Assembly (NCBI GenBank): GCA_023853785.1
Contig: JAJIRX010000774.1
Location: forward strand, 1-27,041
Length of the DNA: 27,041 nt
Origin: Psilocybe azurescens
Lineage: Eukaryota; Basidiomycota; Agaricomycetes; Agaricales; Agrocybaceae
Direction of reading: 5' to 3'
A program made the position numbers and the translations under genes. Positions 21,559 to 27,041 of the stretch are shown here, one piece after another. The notes under the pieces were generated by a model. That model was not told the origin of the DNA. It was given only the letters and a program-made list of their open reading frames with translations, and did not search any database. Positions within the stretch are counted from its first letter, which is position 1. Each line of letters opens with the position of its first letter.

Positions 21559-22219
21559 GGAATGAGCACGACATGGGGCCGACAGTCATAACACACGAGG
21601 CTCCGTTGGGTTAGGGTTTTAAATGTTCCCACCTCTTTCGGACCGTGCGGTCGGTGAAATCTGACCAATTTTCTTGTCTCGGAATCTTCCGCTGCCAGGC
21701 CGAGGTTGGTGACAGCCGCTAAGTTATCTTAGGATATAGGAACAAGAAGATACGTTGGGAAGAAAAGAGACGAAAAGAAACAGAGGTCATATCATCGATC
21801 GACGACCAGGGCAATTTCATAATCGTAGGCAACTCCTGAAGGCAATGAGCAGAACAGAGAGTCGGCAAGTTCAATAAAGAGAGATTGAGCGAACCTCACA
21901 GCCGTGATGGGAGGGAAGAGTGGGGAAATGAATCGTGGGCGATTCGTGGCAATATTTTCCTATCGATGCAATCACAGATCTTTCACACGCGCGAGCCACA
22001 CTACGTCCCGATCTCATCGTTCCCACACATATGCACAGGATGTCATCCAACACGAGAAACTCGGGACCTCGATCAATGTTCGGGTTCCTCCTCCGCTTCA
22101 GATAATAACCAGTTGTCGCTGTAAAGAGTACTAGGCTCTTCCGTGTGAAAGTTTAGGTCCATGCAGCATGTCATACATCCCGCCTCGAGGCTCGAGACAT
22201 CGATTCCTTGGTCTTAACG
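21559..22219. other. Intergenic spacer with the NLR gene promoter
   Basis: This separates the divergent minus-strand gene from the NLR-like gene. I see only short frames, a single TTAGGG at 21612 that is not a telomere array, and no clear TATA box in the last 100 bases before the ATG at 22220. A common regulatory region for both divergent genes is possible. Confidence 0.4.
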
Positions 22220-25200
22220 ATGACTTCCTCCGCAGAAGAACGACCTTTGAGGCTGCTTGCGCTAGGTATATGCGCCCGTTTGTACTCTCTCACCGATAGA
22301 GTCGCTAACTAGTAAACTCTGAACAGATGGCGGTGGGATTCGCGGACTTTCGGAACTGCTCATGATCAAAGAAGTTATGCACAGGCTGATGGTTGAGGAG
22401 AACGCAAAACGGAAGAAGGACGGTCAAGAACCTCTTAGCGGACTCCCGAAGCCGTGCGATTACTTCGATCTGATTGGTGGTACTAGTACTGGAGGGTGCG
22501 TTGCGTTATACATCTACAACCGTCTCATATTACTCCAACGTTACATGAAAATTTGTATATTACAGGATAATTTCTTTAATGCTTGGGCGTCTTCGGATGG
22601 ATGTAGACACGGCAATAGATCACTACGACGATCTGGCGAAACAAGTCTTCTCTGATATGAAATGATGGGGGAGACGGAAAATTCAAAGCGAAAAACTCGA
22701 AGCAGCGATGAAATCTGTCGTGAAGACCGTAACTGGTGATTCCGAATCACCCTTATTAGAAGGTGATCAAGCTGGAGACTGCCGAACGTGAGTGTATTAC
22801 TTACTCTTCCATGCGTTTGGATTTTGAGTTTGAAGACTTATTAGCTTCGTCTGCGCAAAGAACGCCCACAACATGGACATTCCAGTGCTTTTCAAGACAT
22901 ACCAGTCTCGTGAAACACATTCAAATTGCACAATTTGGGAGGCCGCTCGAGCGACATCTGCAGCACCCACCTTCTTTAAGCGCATTGAAATTGGGCGGAA
23001 CCAGCCTTTCATCGACGGTGGACTAGGCCGAAATAATCCGAGTCAGGTGGTACTGGAAGAGGCCAAGGTCCTATTTGGCGCTCGTCAAATCGGGTGCTTG
23101 GTGAGCATTGGTACTGGACAGGCCGAGGTAATCAGGATCAAGAAACCTAGATTATTCCAGCAGATCATACCAACAGAGGCGTCATCAATGCGCTAAAGGC
23201 AATTACCACTGACTGTGAAAATACACACCAAGAAATGTTGCGTCGTTTCGCCAACTTGTCGAACACTTATTTTCGACTAAATGTCGAGCAAGGGATGCAG
23301 GGAATAGAGATTTCTGAATGGGAGAAACTGAGCAATGTGGAGGCTCATACGATGCAATATATGAAGAAGGGAAGAGGTTGCTGAAAAGCTTGCGTTGTTG
23401 GTTAGGGCGATCAGAGTCCCGAGAGGGCAGCTTCTACTCGAGCAACTCAGTATGGAAGAATCACTCTTGTAAATCTACATAGTAATCTAATCTCATCACC
23501 CTAGTTTCTCCTAGGCCTCCAAATGAATCAGTTCAACACATTAGAGAACGCAAGTGTTGTCCGCTTCCTGTGGAATCATTTATAGGACGAAAAATCCTTA
23601 ATAAGATGCACAAATACTTTGAGTTGGATGGTGATTCTCGACGTGTCTTTGTCTTGCATGGCCTTGGGGGTTCTGGAAAGACCCAACTTGCTTTCAAATT
23701 TGTGCAAGAATCATCCACCGGTATGGTTCTACTACCTGTAAAATCACAACTAGCAATAATTTACATTTTACATTTTCAGCTTCTGCGACGTGTTCTATGT
23801 TGATGCAACCAATAAACAAACTCTTCAAACAGATCTCAAGGCCATCACTCCAGAAAATACAGAGCGATCAGTAGATGCAGTCTCCATTGGCTTGCAAGCC
23901 AGCATAAAGGAAACTGGCTTCTCTTCTTTGACAACGCGGACGATGTCAACTTGAAGCTGAATAAATTCTTTCCTCAGTGTCAATCTGGCAACATCCTAGT
24001 TACAACACGTAACCGAGAGCTTCGCCTTCTCTCTGCAAAGGTACAGATGTAAAAGTTGGTGCAATGGAGCACGAAGGCGCCAAAAACCTGCTACTGCATC
24101 AGGCTCGGGCAGAAGAGCAATGAAAATAAAGTGCTGGCAGCAGCAATTGTACAGGTTCTTACTCTCATTTTTGGTTTCTTTAGAAAACACTTTCAATCTA
24201 AAGCATGAGACAGGAACTCTATTACTTTGCTTTGGCTATTTCCCAAGCTGGCGCTTATATTTATTGCCACTTGTCATTAAGCCAATATCAAGAACTCTAT
24301 CGACGTTACCATGACAAATTGTTACAGAGTGAGGAGTTCCAAGGAGAGGATCCATATGAACAAGCAGTGTATGCAACGTGGAGACTGAGCTACGACAAAC
24401 TTGACATATCAGCAAGATCTTTGCTCCAAAATTTTCTCATGCTACATCACAAAGGAATTTCAGAGAAAATGTTTGAAAAGGCAGCATTGTCTGAAATGCC
24501 ACTGGAGGACTCTGAACTACAAAACAAAGTGACAGAGTTGTTGAACCAGCTTGGAAATATAGGTCCAGACTGGTTATGGGGCTTTCGGCAGGTCATCAAA
24601 TGCCTGGGTTCATATTCGCTCATTGAGTATGATGATCAAAATCACACATACAGCATTCATCCTCTGGTACAACAGTGGTGTGGTAGCACTATAGAAGGAA
24701 ACAGACAACTGATGCAGAAATGTGTACTCAGTATCATTGGCCTATCAATTTCATGGTCATTTGATGACAAGGACTACAAGTATCGGCGCTTACACTTTTA
24801 CAACATATCTCCCAGCTCCAAAGCCTCAGTCAATCCAGAACATATGATGCCTTCAATTTTAAGTCGTATGGCACTTGTGTACTTGGAACAGGGGCAGTGG
24901 AAGGAAGCAGAGGCACTTCAAGGTGGTGGTGATGGAGAAGAGCAAACAACTGCTTGGTGATGATCATCCTTCCACACTCACAAGCATGGCCAATCTTGCA
25001 GTCACATACAGGAACCAGGGGCAGTGGAAAGAAGCAGAGAGCACTTGAGGTGGTGGTGATGGAGAAGAGCAAGCAGCTGCTTGGTGATGATCATCGCTAC
25101 ACACTCGCAAGCATGGCCAATCTTGCAGCCACATACAGCAACCAGGGGCAGTGGAAGAAGCAGAGAGCACTTGGGGTGGTGGTGATGGAGAAGAGCAAGC

Positions 25201-27041
25201 AGCTGCTTGGTGATGATCATCCTCACACTCAAAGCATGGCCAATCTTGCAGACACATACAGGAACCAGGGGCAGTGGAAGGAAGCAGAGGCCTTGAGGTG
25301 GTGGTGATGAGAAGAAACAAACAGCTGCTTGGTGATGGTCATCCTTCCACACTCACAAGCATGGCCAATCTTGCAGTCACATACAGGAACCAGGGGCAGT
25401 GGAAAGAAGCAGAGAGCACTTGAGGTGGTGGTGATGGAGGGAGAGCAAACAGCTGCTTGGTGATGGTCATCCTTTCACACTCACAAGCATGTCCAATCTT
25501 GCAGTCACATACAGGAACCAGGGGCAGTGGAAGGAAGCATGAGGAGGTGGTGGTGATGGAGAAGAGCAAGCAGCTGCTTGGTGATGATCATCCTTCCACA
25601 CTCCCTGGCATGGCCAATCTTGCAGTCACGCACAGGAACCAGGGGCAGTGGAAAGAAGCAGAGGTACTTGAGGGTGGTGGTGATGGAGAAGAGCAAGCAG
25701 CTGCTTGGTGATGATCATCCTTCACACTCGCAAGCATGGCCAATCTTGCAGTCACATACAGGAACCAGGGGCAGTGGAAGGAAGCAGAGGTGCTTGAGGT
25801 GGTGGTGATGGAGAAGAGAAAAGCAGCTGCTTGGTGATGATCATCCTTCCACACTCACAAAGCATGGCCAATCTTGCAGTCACATACAGCAACCAGGGGC
25901 AGTGGAAGGAAGCAGAGGCACTTGAGGTGGTGGTGATGGAGAAGAGCAAGCAGCTGCTTGGTGATGATCATCCTTCCACACTCACAAAGCATGGCCAATC
26001 TTGCAGTCACATACAGGAACCAGGGGCAGTGGAAGGAAGCAGAGGCACTTGAGGTGGTGGTGATGGAGAAGAGCAAGCAGCTGCTTGGTGATGATCATCC
26101 TGACACTCTAAGCATGGCCAATCTTGCAGTCACATACAGCAACCAGGGGCAGTGGAAGGAAGCAGAGGCACTTGAGGTGGTGGTGATGGAGAGAAAAGCA
26201 GCTGCTTGGTGATGATCATCCTGACACACTCACAAGCATGGCCAATCTTGCAGTCACATACAGGAACCAGGGGCAGTGGAAGGAAGCAGAGGCACTTGAG
26301 GTGGTGGTGATGGAGAAGAGCAAGCAGCTGCTTGGTGATGATCATCCTGACACACTCACAAGCATGGCCAATCTTGCAGTCACATACAGGAACCAGGGGC
26401 AGTGGAAGGAAGCAGAGGTGCTCCAGGTGGTGGTGATGGAGAAGAGCAAGCAGCTGCTTGGTGATGATCATCCTGACACACTCACAAGCATGGCCAATCT
26501 TGCAGGCACATACAGGAACCAGGGGGTGGAAAGCAGAGGCACTTGAGGTGGTGGTGATGGAGAAGAGCAAGCAGCTGCTTGGTGATGATCATCCTTCCAC
26601 ACTCACAAGCATGGCCAATCTTGCAGTCATGTACAGGAACCAGGGGCAGTGGAAAGAAGCAGAATGCTTGAGGTGGTGGTGATGGAGAAGAGCAAGCAGC
26701 TGCTTGGTGATGATCATCCTTCCACACTCCCACAAGCATGGCCAATCTTGCAGTCACATACAGAACCAGGGGCAGTGGAAAGAAGCAAGAGGCACTTGAG
26801 GTGGTGGTGATGGAGAAAAGCAAGCAACTGCTTGGTGATGATCATCCTGACACACTCACAAGCATGGCCAATCTTGCAGTCACATACAGAACCAGGGGCA
26901 GTGGAAGGAAGCAGAGGTGCTTGAGGTGGTGGTGATGGAGAAGAGCAAGCAGCTGCTTGGTGATGATCATCCTGACACACTCAGAGCATGGCCAATCTTG
27001 CAGACACATACAGCAACCAGGAAGCAGTGGAAGGAAGCAGA
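22220..27041 (+). CDS. NLR-like STAND receptor: patatin phospholipase, NB-ARC, TPR array; 3' end outside window
   Basis: Exon 1 (22220-22265) joined to 22327 on gives LRLLALDGGGIRGLSELL, the patatin oxyanion-hole motif. The nucleophile elbow GTSTGG follows, split by an intron (22517 to about 22565) and continuing IISLMLGRLRMDVDTAID. FVCAKNAHNMDIPVLFKTYQ, TSAAPTFFKRIEIG and the catalytic-Asp motif DGGLGRNNP keep the Ser-Asp dyad. After LLVRAIRVPRGQLLLEQLS an in-phase intron (23469-23514) leads to NB-ARC: ESFIGRKIL, Walker A GLGGSGKTQ, Walker B-like WLLFFDNADD, NILVTTRNRELR, GLPL-like ALAISQAGAYI (exon from 24214) and the MHD-position motif IHPLVQQW. From about 24889 there are repeats of 42 residues (GQWKEAE, KSKQLLGDDHP, MANLA, TYRNQ). 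Family role: TPRs sense a ligand, NB-ARC oligomerises, patatin is the effector in fungal non-self recognition. Frame breaks occur near 22663-22695 (including an in-frame TGA), 23178, 23369, 23720, 23906, 24040, 24115 and through the TPRs. Confidence 0.88.
24889..27041 (+). repeat. Tandem 126-bp TPR-coding repeat, about 18 units, continuing beyond the window
   Basis: The marker CAGGGGCAGTGG (or a close variant) starts at 24889, 25016, 25143, 25266, 25391, 25519, 25640, 25766, 25894, 26021, 26144, 26268, 26394, 26520, 26641, 26767, 26893 and 27018. Spacings are 121-128, mode 126, which equals 42 codons, the length of a kinesin-light-chain-type TPR. Units are almost identical at the DNA level, including silent positions. 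Variation is concentrated at a few codons (CCTGACACA or CCTTCCACA; AGGAAC or AGCAAC; ACA, ATG or GCA) and at single-base indels. Near-identity suggests recent expansion or gene conversion. The last unit is cut by the window end. Confidence 0.93.

Noticed and set aside
21608..21620. TTAGGG, a possible telomere remnant
   Set aside because: Only a single copy is present; an interstitial telomere tract would need several tandem units.
24830..26980. Minus-strand frames rich in Cys, His and Pro repeating CKIGHACE and HHQAAACSS
   Set aside because: They are antisense shadows of the TPR repeat; the sense strand gives the known TPR motif and continues the NB-ARC gene.
22220..27041. Programmed ribosomal frameshifting as the reason for the frame changes
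   Set aside because: There are too many sites, in both directions, without slippery heptamers or a pseudoknot, and unrelated genes show the same pattern.

Overview
The window reads as nuclear DNA of a filamentous basidiomycete, most likely a mushroom-forming Agaricomycete. The genes are cut by many short GT-AG introns of about 50-60 nt. The protein set is typical of that group: a small alanine/leucine-rich secreted protein, a pepsin-type protease with a C-terminal membrane anchor, a seven-helix membrane protein, a PCNA with a large charged insert, and a patatin/NB-ARC/TPR receptor. There are no operons, rRNA or tRNA genes, CRISPR arrays or recognisable transposase genes. Assignments rest on reading motifs and splice sites by eye; no database search was run.

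Layout. 1-1954: nothing recognised. 1955-2695 (-): four-exon small secreted protein. 3798-5429 (-): A1 aspartic protease, with its N-terminal exon(s) not found and a GGAA microsatellite in an intron; a doubtful small gene lies upstream at 5652-6180 (-). 6181-10931: 4.7 kb without a supportable gene. 10932-12263 (+): seven-helix membrane protein. 12264-14681: low-complexity intergenic DNA. 14682-16160 (-): disordered Ser/Thr/Pro-rich hypothetical protein, divergent from PCNA at 16414-17889 (+). The shared promoter holds two ACGCGT boxes. 17890-21006: mostly empty. 21007-21558 (-): unrecognised gene. 22220-27041 (+): fungal NLR-like STAND receptor (patatin, NB-ARC, TPR) that runs off the window end; its last 2.15 kb is a nearly identical array of about 18 units of 126 bp.

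The genes do not form one pathway. PCNA is a replication housekeeping gene with a G1/S-type promoter. The NLR-like gene is of the kind linked to non-self recognition and programmed cell death in fungi. The secreted protein and protease act outside the cell or at its surface.

A striking property is that almost every gene is broken by one- or two-base frame shifts, often in runs of three or more identical bases. Protein similarity resumes at once in another frame. PCNA also has an in-frame TAG, and only 5 of 17 TPR spacings are exactly 126 bp. This suggests uncorrected sequencing or assembly indels; a decaying locus is the alternative.
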